Shown: positions 1-12,502 of the stretch, in pieces
Layout: the number at the start of each line of letters is the position of its first letter
Position numbering within the stretch: position 1 is the first letter of the stretch
Assembly: GCF_020536995.1 (NCBI RefSeq)
Contig: NC_068355.1
Location: 124,783,537 to 124,847,536, forward strand
Source: Dreissena polymorpha
Lineage: Eukaryota; Mollusca; Bivalvia; Myida; Dreissenidae
Direction of reading: 5' to 3'
DNA: 64,000 bases
Notes under the pieces: model-generated
The model's input: only the letters and a program-made list of their open reading frames with translations
Told to the model about the DNA's origin: nothing
Database searches by the model: none
Made by a program: the position numbers and the translations under genes

Positions 1-3000
1 TTTTAGCGTCATTAACATTGATGATTTAGTCATTTATAATTTTATTTATGTTGATACATGTTGAACGGACGGACGATATATAATAGTCGTTTTTCTCATG
101 TACATGAAGCTTGTGTTCGTAGTTATGATTGCGCATGTTTGAATTGATGTTTTCTCTTTGAAGTATAAATTAGGCTTTCATTAATTGACCGTTATGACCG
201 GTTATAATAACTTGTATTGTAGTCTATTGATGAACATAAAAGGAACGTATATTTAAGTTTGTCTATATATTTTACAGCTGATTACTCATTCATGAACAGT
301 TTCAAAGTAGTATTTTCTGTCAAGCCGTTTGGCATACACATGTACTCATATTTATGCATCAAACCAGACAAAATCTCTAGAAGTGATAGCATACACTTGT
401 AATCGTTACACAATCAACCGTAATCGCATGACTATTGTATCATATATACGGTAAAACGTTCAAAAGCAAAAAAACAGGAGAGGAACAACTTGGCACCCAT
501 CAAACATTAGCAACAATGCGGTAGCATTTTGAAGGACATTTTGGTGACAATCGTTCCACAAGGTCAGTGTGAAATACACGGTAGCATCTGTAATAAGTCA
601 CGAACCTACTAATGAAACTTTGAGTGATGTATTTTCAGTATATATGATCTGACAGCAAATGTGCCAACATATCAATTAGAACTATTACAAGTCTCGGATG
701 ACATGCTAACGGTTTGACTGGCAGCAGAATGGAGGTACCACCGAGCCACGCGGCGCATGTTCATCCACACAATACGTATTTATCTTACTTACACCTAACT
801 CGTGTTTATTGCTTTGAATTTAAAACCTCGTTAATTTTAATTTCTTTTTTCCTCTTCAATAAAAATTCATTGGAAAGAGTACAGTATCCATTCTGCTGCG
901 CGCTGCAGGAGTAAGATTACTCGGCCGAATAAAGAGACAAATTATGGAATATACCCGTTATATGATAAGCTTTTGTATTCAGGTGGACAATAAATGAATA
1001 ATTATATAAAGCTTCAGCGTTTAGTGAAATAGGGTAAGTGGCCTTTGTGAAAGAAAAAATTGCATATTTATTATGAATTTCCGACAGCATTGTGCTAACA
1101 TCGTCTGAGGTCACGTGATAGATTTGTGGGAGACACGGGGTCATCGCCTAGATATCAGACACACGAGTTTGCCACCATCTACGTGCGCAAAGGCATTTTC
1201 TACGCTTGTGCGAACTTTAATGACTATTATAACACCATAATATGAAATAACATATTGGTAATATTAACTAGACATACGCTATTCTGATATAGATGAGTCC
1301 TTTGTCGTGGCATGAGCTAATTTATTATATTGCCGCAGCACCTTTCGTTTAATCTACACCATCTCCACAACCAGTGGTGTACCTGATTTGAATTTTATAT
1401 AGGTTTGTCGCTTCTGCAATAACTCCATATTATATTTCCCACTTTAAGTTTTGCGACTGCAATTTAACAGCTTGATAAATTTGTATCTTTGAAATTAAAC
1501 TACGGAAACCATATAGAGAATAATCAGGTCGATAAATCGTGTTCACTTTTTTCATAGTTGCATTTCCTTAGCAATGTCCCTGTCTAAAGCAGTAATGTCC
1601 AATATCGTCTCTCGTAACTCTCTTAGAGTGGTTTTGTACATCTATATAATGATTTTGTACTTCTTTACTGTGTTTTATGTACAAAAGTGAGACTTTAATA
1701 AACTATTGTGTCTGTCCGTCTGCTATTGAATTAGCACAGAAACATGCAATGTGACACATTTGAAATCTGACAGAAATGACTGCCTCATATTAAAACTTGT
1801 ATGACAATTAGCTTGTATACTGTTTAGTTTTGCTTGGTTTTCTTCAAAGGTACTTCATATTTATGTCATTTCATATACAGCTGAGTTTCGTTGGGTAAGA
1901 ATTAATAAAAATGACAACAAAATGAATCGGGGATTTTAAAAATGTATTGATACAATTACATACACAGGTACGCAAAAGTGGCAACGGGAAATCGTTTGCG
2001 GAAGTCGTTAGAGTTTGGTTGAACTTATACACAAAGTCGTTTAATACATGTTTATATTTATATCTGATGGATCAACACAACCCAAAGTTGTGCATTAACA
2101 TTTTCGTAGATGAAAATATAAAAATGATCTTTGTCCAGCCGCAATAGCGCGTTAACACGGTTCTCCGTAAAAGACAGCAAGCAAGTTAAGGTACTCGAAT
2201 CACGGACTCCCTGTATATCATCGGGTGGTTTTATGGGGGTATACATATATCCATAAAGTATATAGTGCAATAAATCGCCCAGTTCCCATCCCAGAAAGTT
2301 ATGAAATACATGTTTTTCCACGGAAGTGAAGGGGATAAAGACATATGAGTTGATAAGCCAATCGGCTCCGATTAGAGGTCTAAATTTCAGATTATTTCTA
2401 GATATATTCCAAGTCCATCTGATAAACTACCCTCGGTCCTGACGGAAGAAGCAACAGGTTTATTAGCTTCTTTGACTGTAGAATTTGTTTGATAGATGTA
2501 GATTTTGATAACGCTGTGGAACATGGGGAGAAAGCGCCGATAAGACATACAGACAAAACGTCAGATCGATATCGGAGAAAGCTAACGGTAAACTTTGAGA
2601 AGAACGGCGCTTAAAATCTGTAATGGGGAATAGCCGTTCTAAAAATAACGAACGCCACATTCTTATTTGAATTAATTACTTTTATACTGCATAGTTTCGT
2701 AGCGGAAGCTATTATATTACAATGAGATCATTTTCTCATGGCAAAGGATAGGGATTTTACTATGTTGTAGACTTTTGTTAATAATAATAATGAACTAAAG
2801 CATATGAATAACTTCTTTAAACAGACCTCTTTGAATGGTTGTTGATTGCGTTTTGTGCACCCGCAAAGTGGTAGGAATTTAGAATTGCACTTGTCCGTAT
2901 GTCCGTCTGCTCGTATAACATTAGTTTTTTTTCATGCCTTAACACTAGCTTACCGCATCGAATTAAGTATACTTTAGTGCATACGTGTATTTACATTAAC

Positions 3001-3104
3001 AAATTTATTCTGGTCGTGTACGTGATATGTAAGTATTTGTGCCACGGATTTATTTTCAGTACTCTTTTTGCATAGAATATGTTAACTGTAGTCAGATACA
3101 ACAT
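1..3104. other. AT-rich stretch with no gene recognised
   Basis: I see no convincing exon, RNA gene or bounded mobile element here. Open frames are all under 90 codons, lack splice context and lack recognisable domains. The stretch could be intergenic or intronic to a gene outside the window. Confidence 0.5.
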
Positions 3105-3230
3105 ACCTCCGTGGCAAAGTGGTTTGGGTGTTTAATAACGGGAATGCAATGGTTCGATCCGCACACATCGGTTGCTGACCCAGCAACAAGTTCAATCTCG
3201 GGGTATCGATTGATTAATTCCTGTCAAGTG
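3105..3230 (+). repeat. tRNA-derived SINE head (degenerate)
   Basis: A tRNA-like Pol III promoter is visible: an A-box-like GTGGCAAAGTGG near 3110-3122 and a B-box-like GGTTCGATCCG at 3151-3161, spaced as in a tRNA gene. The acceptor arms do not pair and sequence continues without a tRNA 3' end, so this is a SINE head rather than a working tRNA. tRNA-headed SINEs are common in molluscs; the tail family is not assigned. Confidence 0.5.
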
Positions 3231-3615
3231 CCCGATATTAAGGACAAGAATTCAAGTAAAGAGGTTAATCAGTAAATTCTTACAAGTCATAACTTACTTG
3301 TCTTTTCACGTTTTGGTAAATTTACAAAATTTCTTTTTACGTTTTGGTAAATTTACAAAATTGAAAAAAAAATGTTTCAGACTCGCAAATTTTCGTTGTA
3401 GTTATGATATTTGCGAGGAAACAGTAATACTGTACATTTACCATTCTCTTAATTATCCAGTATATGCATCTTTTGACGATTTAAAAACCTTAAAATTATG
3501 AAACATTGCAACGCGAAACGATTGCATAATTTGGAGAGTTATGTTGTTGTAGTTGTATTTTGTGACACTACGAGGATTTCTTATATAAAGTATTAAATAC
3601 ATGTCTAGTTGTATG

Positions 3616-3695
3616 AGCACGAATGGCCAAGTGGTCTGAGCGTAAGACTTTTAATCCAGGTATCAGTGGTTCGAGCCCAGTTGAGAGTAACTATT
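3616..3695 (+). repeat. tRNA-Lys(UUU)-like SINE head
   Basis: An A-box (TGGCCAAGTGGT, near 3623) and a B-box (GGTTCGAGCCC, 3668-3678) flank an anticodon-loop-like CTTTTAA as in tRNA-Lys(UUU). The 5' and 3' acceptor strands pair poorly and T-rich DNA follows, which argues for a SINE or tRNA pseudogene. A functional tRNA is the less likely alternative. Confidence 0.5.
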
Positions 3696-3699
3696 TTTC

Positions 3700-5049
3700 T
3701 TTCTTTCATTTTTACTATTTTTAATGGATTTTTTTAGGTCCAATATTTACAAATATCAATATAAAGCATTAATGACAAACTTCAATACATGCCAAAATCT
3801 GTGAAAAGGTCCCTTTAAATCGAATTGAGTGACACTACAATAAACAAACACTTAAGCAATATTAAATGTAAATAATTTAAAATAATTACGGAGTATTGCG
3901 GAATGGGACTCTAGACCGTTTTTTCTATAATCAATGGGAGACAACTAGAACATGCACAGATACAGTTATCTGATGTCAGTCGTGTTCAAGTTGTTTGTAA
4001 TTAGTAGGCTTTTTATCAAATGTTTTGCGCACACACATTTTTTTGTAATATTGTATAGTATGGTGTAATGGGGTATTATGTTTGCCGATACAGGATTTTT
4101 TTATTCGTTGTTGTTTGTTCGAAAGTATGGGACTTGAACTGTGAATACTGTAGTTTACATAAAGTCAGAAGTGGTAATTTGTTTGTTTAAACATAATACG
4201 TACATTTGATTAAATGTACATCAATTATTTTGAAAATCTCTTTTGAACCAAACTGTGAATAAGTCCCTTTAACAGAAACCTTAGTTGAATGCTATAAAAA
4301 ATATTATCATTATTGTGTATGCAAACGTGGAGTGTTATAATGGCCCAAGTGCATTTTTAATACCTTATTATATACTATTTTGGTCACGGTCGCATTACTA
4401 TGCACGAGCTTATTGCTTATATATTGACACTTTTGTATATATAACGGTGAAATACAATTGTTCAATTATATGAATTAACTTTCTGTTCTATTCTGTAAAA
4501 AGTTATTATCATTATAAGCAGTCAATACCAGTCTCATATGTACTGATGACGACAGAAAATGAATACTTGCCAAATGAAAAACGTTATCTAAGTACGGAAA
4601 TATACAATTTTAGTGTATTTTTCGTACTTAGCAGTTAAACTATTAAAACGTTCACTTTGGGGGATACGTTTTAATCATATTTCATTAGGAACAGAATCGG
4701 GCATGCAATTGAAGCTATTAAATAAACCAAGGCACTAACAGAAATACTGTTAACTGCATAATGCTATGTATGTGTAAACATGTCTTAATCAAATTGCCAT
4801 AATGTAATTTAATTCGTTCTTAAAGAAGTATTAAGTGTATTATAATATGTGAACAGACACTTGATTTGTTTAAAAATAAATAACATAATATTAACACAAA
4901 ATAGAAATTACATTGATAAATATATTATTTGTAATCAATATTAATGATTTCTCAATCATTATAATCAATGTATTTTTTTAAACATATTAAGCAATCGTTT
5001 GTAAAATATATAAAAATAACAAGAATAGTAAAAATAAATTGACTTTAAG
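3700..5049. other. AT-rich stretch without recognised gene
   Basis: Nothing beyond short random open frames is visible. The right part probably holds the 3' untranslated region of the minus-strand repeat-protein gene that ends at 5050, but I found no clear AATAAA on that strand. Confidence 0.4.
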
Positions 5050-7376
5050 TTAGTCGTTGTTCTTATGAATACAGCAAAGCCTCCTTAAAGCTGCACGAAT
5101 TTGTTTTAAGAACGGGCGCATTTGTCCCAGCGACGTGTTCTTCGTTAAGCCACAACTTGTGTACTTGACTGATTGCAGATGATCTCCATCAGCTGTGCTT
5201 TTCCCATGAATTAAAACCTTGTCACCAACCAGGCTTCTGTTGTCAACGAGGCTCTTGTCATAAGTACTGTTATTATCATAAGTGAGGTTCATGTCACCAG
5301 TTAAACCCTTTTCATAAATAAGGCCTTTGTCAGCATTACGGCTTTTGTGTCCATCCATACTCCTGTCTTTAGAGAGGCTTATGTCACTGGCAAGGGTATT
5401 GTTATTAGTGCGTTTCTTGACATCATTCATGCACTTGTCACCAGAAAGGCTCTCGCGCTTCTCTCTTGCTGCACATCTCTCTTTAAAAGCTAGGTTGTTA
5501 TAATCAGCATTGATCGTGACATCATCAATGATCTCGCAATAAGCAAGACAGAATTTATCAGTGAAACGTTTGATGATATCAGCGATCCTCCTATCATCAG
5601 AGAGGCTGATGTCATAAGCCAGGCCCTTTTCATCATCATTCAGATTTTTATCATTAACCAGGCCCTTGTCATAATTCACTCCAGTTTCTTCAGCCACACC
5701 CATGTGATCAGCTACTCCCTTGAAATTAGCCACAGTGCCCTTGTCATCAGCTATACCATTGTCGTCGACCACTCCCTTGTCATTCACCACTCCCTTGTCA
5801 TAAGCCACTCTTTTTTCATTCACCACTCCCTTGTCACCAGTCACTCCCTTGTCGTCAGCCACTTTCTTGTTATCTACCACTCTCTTGTCGTCAGCCACTT
5901 CCTTGTTATCTGCCAATCCCTTGTCGTCAGCCACTTTCTTGTTATCTGCCACTACCTTGTCGTCAGCCACTTTCTTGTTATCTGCCACTCCCTTGTCGTC
6001 AGCCACTTTCTTGTTATCTGCTACTCCCTTGTCGTCAGCCACTTTCTTGTTATCTGCCACTCCCTTGTCGTCAGCCACTTTCTTGTTATCTGCCACTCCC
6101 ATGTCATCAGGCACTTTTTTGTTATCTGCCACCCCCTCGTCGTCAACCACTTTCTTCTTATTTGCCACTCCCTTGTCGTCAGCCACTTTCTTAGTATCCG
6201 CCACTCCCTTGTCGTTTGCCACTATCTTGTTATCTGCCACTCCCATGTCGTCAGCCATTTTCTTGCTATCTGCCACTGCCTTATCGTCAGCCACTTTATC
6301 GTTATCTGCCACTCCCTTTTCATCAGCCACTCTCTTGTTATCTGTTACTCCCTTGTCGTCATCCACTTTCTTGTTATCTGCCACTCCCTTGTCGTCATCC
6401 ACTTTCTTTTTATCTGCCACTCCCTTGTCGTCAGCCACTTTCTTGTTATCTGCCACTCCCTTGTCGTCAGCCACTTTCTTGTTATCTGCCACTCCCTTGT
6501 CGTCAGCCACTTTCTTGTTATCTGTCACTCCCTTGTCGTCAGCCTTTTTCTTGTTATCTGCCACTCCCTTGTCGTCAGCCACTTTCTTATTATCTGCCAC
6601 TCCCTTGTCGTCAGCCACTTTCTTGCTATCTGCCACTCCCATGTCGTCAGCCACTTTCTTGTTATCTGCCACTCCCTTGTCGTCAGCCACTTTCTTGTTA
6701 TCTGTCACTCCCTTGTCGTCGGCTACTTTCTTGTTATCTGTAACTCGCTTGTCGTCAGCCACTTTCTTGTTCTCTTCCACTCCCTTGTCGTCAGCAACTT
6801 TCTTGTTCTCTGCCACTACCTTGTCGTCAGCCACTTTCTTGTTATCTGCCACTCCCTTGTCGTCAGCCACTTTCTTGTTATTTGCCACTCCCTTGTCGTC
6901 AGCCACTTTCTTATTAACTGCCAATCCCTTGTCGCCAGCCACTTTTTTGTTATCTGCCACTCCCTTGTCGTCAGCCACTTTCTTGTTATCTGCCACTCCC
7001 TTGTCGTCAGCCACTTTCTTGTTATATGCAACTCCCTTGTCGTCAGCCACATTCTTGTTATCTGCCACTCCATTGTCGTCAGCCACTTTCTTGTTATCTG
7101 CCACTCCATTGTCGTCAGCCACTTTCTTGTTATCTGCCAATCCCTTGTCGTCAGCCACTTTCTTGTTATCTGCCACTCCATTGTCGTCAACCACTACCTT
7201 CAAGCTTTTAATGTCACACAGAGACTTGTCATCAGCGTGAAGCTGCTGAGCTGGGGCTTGTGACTTCTCAACCTCACCACGTGATAGATTCTGACCAGAG
7301 TTGGTTGTCTGTTCAGCAAACGTGGCAGCCATAGATAGCCGAAACTGTTTTGAATGTTGCAGTTCTTTCACAGGGC
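5050..7376 (-). CDS. Large repeat-coding exon
   Basis: This is an open frame of 775 codons including the stop, after a polypyrimidine-poor but acceptable TTGCAG acceptor. The centre codes KVADDKGVADNK-type units; Val recurs every sixth residue, followed by Ala. Flanking residues keep a looser form (VVNDKG, LTGDMN, LVDNRS), so the array grew from an older hexapeptide-repeat protein. The six-residue spacing with an aliphatic residue recalls left-handed beta-helix hexapeptides, but Lys occupies a position that is usually small; intrinsic disorder or a LEA-like role is equally possible. Confidence 0.6.
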
Positions 7377-9739
7377 CTGCAAGTTCATAACAGCTTTCTA
7401 AACGACATATAAATAATGCATAGGAATGTCCGAGAGTATGCAATTTGAAAAAATATCGATATTCCTGGAGTTGTTGAGGGTAACGATGGTTACTAAGTAG
7501 TTTTGAACTTTATTAATCAGAAACAGTAGCTCTGACAAAACTGAGCAGTTATTGTAGTAACGAATGTGTGACAAACCGTTTTATGACCCTTGATATATTG
7601 CTGGCATTTCAAGTGAAACTAAATGTAAGATTCACGGGGTAGCGGACTCGAACTGTTGATATGTAGAGCTTGTCATGATACATTCTCCGCTATTTAGAGG
7701 TATCACTGGTAAAAGCCTAAAAGGTCAATCAAAGTCTTAGATAAATATCTCCAGATTCCAAACCATTAAAGAGTCATGTTGATTTAACCTTTAATTGTGT
7801 GTTACATTTTAAAATCCACTTGAAAATTCTTTATTGCGTAAAAAGATATGGTCAATATCGATATTTAACCTTTAGAGTGATAGTGACCATTGTCACTATA
7901 AATGTGCGTCACATTTAGGCAAACATCGATACCAATTAATTAAACTATTTTGGAATTTAGATGAGCAAGTGAAAGTTCGCACAAGCAAAAAGCTGATTGT
8001 AACTTCTTGCCTCTAAGTGTAAAATTGACTTCTTTACCTGGTTCATTTTGGTTCATTCGTTATGCTTACTGAACCAGAGAATTGTATAATATACGGCAAA
8101 TTCAGTACAGCAAAGAAAATAAGTCAATTTTGACCTACATTATGTATGTATGACATTGACCTTTATTCTGGGTTATTAAATAACGAGCGCTACAATCAGG
8201 CATATAACATGAAAATATAGTTTTGGCGTGATTTTGAAATCCCCACACATGACCAAGTCACATAAAAAAATGCAAGCGAAACACGCCGGTTTACAATTGA
8301 AGGACAATAACTCGCATAAAGCAAATTAAACGAGTTGATAATATGAGAGTCTCCGCAAAAAAAAAAAAAAGATGTTTCGTTGAATTAAAGTTCATGGTTC
8401 TGAGATCTCGCGCTGAAACTTTAACATTTTAAGATGACTTAATACTTTTAATGCAAAGGAACAAAACATAAATGGTAAAAAAATTCTAGACTAGACCCTA
8501 CGAAAAATAAGCAAATTTAAGCACAGAAGATCATACATGCACTCGTTTTATCGAAATCGGATTGTTTTTGTTCTGGATATATCGCAATGGATCCAACGAA
8601 AATGACATATTTTTGGCGAAGCTGTCTAACCCAGATTTTTATCTATATAAATGTCCACTAAAATGTAAAAAAATAGCCCCGTCTGTTCGCTCGAATGTTC
8701 AAATTGCAATCCTGCATATATTAATTTGAATGCAGAATTGCTTTCAGCAGCGATATTTTTCAATTGTCACAGTTATGTCCAGAAAACAATACTTTTGTGT
8801 GTTCCCCTTTACAACTCCAGGCATTTAAACTAAGAAGCTGTGGTTTCGTGGTGCCGTATCGCATTCTGTGCACTAGTATATTTATAAACTCAAAAGTACT
8901 TCTTTTGCAATTATAATCCAGGGTAAGGAGCTTTTACTATATGCTCGCTACTTCGAAAATTATACCAGGAAATACAGATAGTCCATATTAAGATTTTGAT
9001 GTATTTCGACATTAACCCATTTATGCCTAGCGTCTAGAAAAAGGGCATTGGCAAACAGCGTAGACCCAGATGAGACGCCGCATGATGCGGCGTCTCTTCA
9101 GGGTCTGCGCTTTTTGCTTAAAGGAATTTCTGTAAGGAATATTCTAAATATAGAAATAAATATACTAGACATCCCTAATTTTGGAAATAAATTGGTCTTA
9201 TTTAAAAGGATGGAAGAGTCCACTAGGCATAAATGGGTCAATATTTGCGATCATAAATTTAACAAAACATGTGGTTGGCAAACATCAAACTGCCATTTTG
9301 ATACAAACAGTTTTACGATAAAAAAAAACGTTACACATAATATAGATAAATTGAAACACAACATTCGAACTTATGTCTTATTTACAAATACCAAAACTTC
9401 ATCAACGTTCTCAAAAATAGTTAATATGTATACGTTGTATTCAATATATCCATGACCTACGAATAACTTACGTCTATTTCTGCGACGCGGCCTGGCGCAT
9501 AGGAATCCTTCTTTTGTCGCCTGTTCGAGGACGTAATTTTGAACATCGCGTCGCACTATGTCAAACATCTCGCTGGATTGAACCCCTGCTACGTGAAGGT
9601 CTACTGTAAGTTTCGCAATCAGCGGCATAATCACGTTGTTTGCGTAAGCCGGATAGCCTCCTTGGCTTACGAAATATCTTCCCACTGGGGTAAGCTGGAA
9701 TAAGTTGCGCGTATTTTTATTCAGTGCTATATCGTACAT
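5050..9739 (-). CDS. Unknown protein with 12-residue (2 x 6) tandem repeats, two-exon model
   Basis: I do not recognise this gene. The model joins exon 1 (9739-9472) to exon 2 (7376-5050) through an intron of about 2.1 kb. Exon 1 ends one base into a codon at GTAAGT; exon 2 follows a TTGCAG acceptor and needs exactly one base, so the phases agree. The product would be about 864 aa: a 90-aa N-terminal part with predicted helices and a basic RPRRRNR end, a short linker, then about 450 residues of VADDKG/VADNKK repeats, then a degenerate tail of similar hexapeptides ending in a basic Cys-containing segment. It is strongly hydrophilic, with no signal peptide or membrane segment. Upstream of exon 1 lie CRE-like TGACGTCA sites. 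Alternatively the large exon starts at an internal ATG (MAATFAEQ), or other exons intervene. Intron 1 holds a MITE at 9012-9241. Confidence 0.5.
5838..7196 (-). repeat. 36-bp coding minisatellite, about 38 units
   Basis: A 36-bp unit repeats head to tail with few substitutions and no length change, so the reading frame is kept. Units are more alike in the middle than at the ends, as expected from unequal exchange. Because 36 is a multiple of three and the unit is stop-free in several frames, long open frames also appear on the opposite strand; those are shadows. Confidence 0.95.
7444..9011. other. Intron of the repeat-protein gene or intergenic DNA
   Basis: No exon or element with clear ends is seen. 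In the two-exon model this is intron 1. Confidence 0.35.
9012..9241. mobile_element. Palindromic MITE with TIRs (TTRACCCATTTATGCCTAG)
   Basis: Imperfect 18-20 bp inverted ends (AACCCATTTATGCCTAG at the left, CTAGGCATAAATGGGT at the right) bound 230 bp. The middle is a near-perfect 25-bp hairpin (GAGACGCCGCAT and its complement around 9071-9095) nested in a second inverted pair (GCGTAGACCC / GGGTCTGCGC). There is no coding capacity. The superfamily is not assigned. Confidence 0.8.
9472..9739 (-). CDS. Exon 1 of the repeat-protein gene (model)
   Basis: The ATG at 9739 opens 89 codons plus one base, closed by a consensus donor GTAAGT. The peptide begins MYDIALNKNTRNLF and contains TPVGRYFVSQGGYPAYANN, then a helix-prone stretch and an Arg-rich end. 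The codon pattern and perfect donor make it a better exon candidate than nearby open frames. No family was recognised. Confidence 0.45.
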
Positions 9740-9821
9740 TTTCTCTTTTTAAAAATATGCAATGATGTGTAAGTACGTCTCTTTGCTTTATCGCTTAGCG
9801 CGTTACTAACGTCAATAGCGT

Positions 9822-9847
9822 CAATGACGTCGTTTGTTGTGACGTCA
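9822..9847. promoter_or_regulatory. CRE/ATF sites upstream of the repeat-protein gene
   Basis: A TGACGTC core and a perfect palindromic TGACGTCA (9840-9847) lie about 100 bp upstream of the minus-strand ATG at 9739. TGACGTCA is the classical CREB/ATF site. Its promoter role here is inferred from position. Confidence 0.4.
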
Positions 9848-9943
9848 TAATAATTCGTTACTCAATCGACCAATCGTATTAACGTTATTATAATTATCCG
9901 ATGAGTCGTTCGGGAATTTCCAAATATTGGATAGTCATTATAT

Positions 9944-10183
9944 TAACTATTTCCCACTTAGAACAGTGAAAATGGCTATTTGCAAACAGCATAAAACCAG
10001 AACAGCCTGCGAGTAACTCACAGTCTGTTCAGGTATTATGCTGTTTGCTGCTCATCAGTTTCTAATGTTTTGTGATAAAGCCGTACAAACTTGAATCTAG
10101 TAAGAAAGGTCTTAAATTAAATATAACTTTCTAAGGGACTATGAATACGTCAAAATACGTATCCTAGTGGTAAAGGTTTAACT
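9944..10183. mobile_element. Non-autonomous DNA element or MITE fragment
   Basis: A short imperfect hairpin (GCAAACAGCATAAAACCAG... CTGTTCAGGTATTATGCTGTTTGC) near 9976-10052 is followed by GAATCTAGTAAGAAAGG and CTTTCTAAGGGACTA. Its composition and hairpin match the other MITEs in this window. The ends are only approximate. Confidence 0.45.
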
Positions 10184-11838
10184 AGGTATAAACTCATGAG
10201 GAGTGCTGGGTCTCATATCGAGAATTTTAACAGACGGTCGTTCGCTTCAGCAACGATTGGAAGCCTAAGGGCATCAAGATCCCCCAAGGTCTGTGTCAGG
10301 GTCCACTGGGTTCCGGTCTTAACTGTTTGGTATTCTCTCGTTTGTGGACCTTTATGAACCATATTTTTCTGAAACCCGTATGAAGCCAAGGTGTCTATTT
10401 GGAACTCAAATAAACGTTTTTGTGTGTATGTTAAATTGTTGATACATATAGAATGTTTGGATATTAAATACAATTTCTTGCTTGAACTCCGAGATGTTAC
10501 AAAATTTCCGGACAAACACAGTGAAATGGCATAGAGGTTAGAACTTACATGGCTGGGTGTCAATTTGATGAAGGGGTGCATGTAGGTATACCTAAGAGTA
10601 CCCGGGTACATGTAAGTAGTACCCGAGCCAACAATCACCAAACGAGTGGTACTTGATAAGTGCCCTGACTTTCTTATTCAAAACCATATGAGTATGCATG
10701 TCTTTACATAAATGACTCTAATATGGGTAAGACATGCATATCGGACCGACATTAGGCCAATCTGGTATGAAACTCGTATCGGTCCCAAATAAGATGACCC
10801 ACTTGGGGCCTATACATGGGCAAACTTCATATGAAACAACGTGGTTTTCAATGGTAATATATGGAGTTTATATGTGTTGAATATGGTTCCCACATGGTAT
10901 ATCTGTCCATTTTTTACCTTGCATTGACCTTCTCGCTCAGCAGTTTTTTGTTTAAACGTATTTGACATTCAAAGTTAAAAAAGGACTGTTATTAAACAAC
11001 CTTACACATTAAAAAATATATATAATTTAGATCTATATATAATGTGTAGGTTTCGTTGTATTTTAAACTTCTTTGTTATTCCATCCCAGAATACTGTGGA
11101 CTGTTTGTGTATCCCTGTACTGAGTTTATTTAAGTACATTACAAACATTTATGAAATAAAACGGTTAAGTATGTCTATTAGATAATATAGATACCGGGGG
11201 TATAGGAAACAAATCCGGCAAAACCCTGTATAATTTCAGAACAAACTGCTGTTTTTACCATAAGTGAGATTTCATAATCAGTCGCATAATTTTGTTCAGA
11301 GTCTCTAGATTTGACAGCGGTGACAACAAACCTGACACGTCAAATATCTCCGGAATCCTCCGCAAGACAGTTGTAATAAGTCGTCTGCTGATACTGGGTG
11401 CATGATCAAAAGCAAAATTGAAGGTGATGTGTAACCTATACAGAACACTAGGGTGCAGTATTATGCGGATGTCAATTAAGGTCGAGGTTGATGTGTTGTT
11501 GAATCTCTGAGAGGACACTATATTTTAAACAATGTTGTCATCTAAAGCAAGCGTGTTAGCTAGGTAGGGGAATGATAGAAATATCTTAATTTCGTCATGG
11601 TAAACCATATGCATGTTGCAATTATATTTAATTTGACGGAGACATTAAGTGTGTCAATTTCGGACAAAAACGGGTTGCATAATTTCGGACCATGGTCGCG
11701 ATGGGCAACAATTCGAAACGCATTTGGGCAATAACTAATACCAATAAAAGAGATTGCAAAATTATTTAAACATAATCTGTATCCTCTTGAAGATTTTAAG
11801 CAAAGTGTCTCACTGATTTGTAGCAGGATTGTTCTTTG
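10184..11838. other. Left flank of the LTR element, no gene recognised
   Basis: A 142-codon minus-strand open frame (10641-10213) has no recognisable domain and no splice context. The rest is AT-rich and non-coding by eye. Confidence 0.35.
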
Positions 11839-11842
11839 TCAC

Positions 11843-12488
11843 TGTAGTGTTTTCACGGTTAGCTCTTTGGGGTTCTTTCACAACAACTACAGCAATTACT
11901 AGCAACGACAAGATACTAAACTACTCACATGGGCATCAACTGGAATGCTCGTCAGGATGGTACCAATCGTCGTCGTCGTCGTCGAGGGAACTCGTCGGCT
12001 ATACTTGTCGGTTGCACGTCACAAAATGGCACTATACATGTACTTCTGGGAATACACCTCCAGGCAAATACGTACTTAAACACACAGTCACCAGTTTACA
12101 TACACATATACTTCTGGGAATACACTTCCAGGGTAATGCCTGTCATTTACAAAATCACAGGCAACTCACAGACTCACATACACAGTCACAGACTCACTTA
12201 TATCTTCTGGGAATGGCCTTCCAGGTAAATACGTGTTGAACACACATAAAATACAATATAATACAATATGATACAATATAACCTATACTCAGGCTCACAA
12301 TTACTCACTCAGGCTCACAATTACTCCAAGCAATACTCAACTTGGGAAAAGACGTCCACTCGCATCAATCACCCGTGCACAAGAGAGCGTACTATCTCGT
12401 GCTGCCCAGCATGCACTATATCGATTTGTCGCTGGTTCCCAATCACGAGGTATGTGCGCATTTTTGTAGACCGGGCACCGGCACAACA
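11843..12488 (-). repeat. 3' LTR of the gag-only element
   Basis: It matches 17914-18559 at the same length. On the element strand it begins TGTTGTGCCGG and ends in CA. It contains three copies of a CTTCTGGGAATACACCTCCAG-type hairpin motif (12043, 12111, 12204) and short AT-rich direct repeats. Confidence 0.9.
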
Positions 12489-12502
12489 CTCCTCCCACTT
12501 TT
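12489..12502 (-). other. Polypurine tract
   Basis: On the element strand AAAAGTGGGAGGAG abuts the 3' LTR, the expected plus-strand primer. A near-identical tract occurs again at 13260-13276. Confidence 0.8.

Noticed and set aside
3105-3230. Functional tRNA gene
   Set aside because: A and B boxes are good but acceptor stems do not pair, so SINE origin is preferred.
5838-7196. CRISPR-like array
   Set aside because: Units are contiguous without unique spacers, the unit is coding, and the DNA is clearly animal.
10213-10641. 142-codon minus-strand frame
   Set aside because: No recognisable motif, exon borders or repeat support; could be chance or a worn transposon piece.
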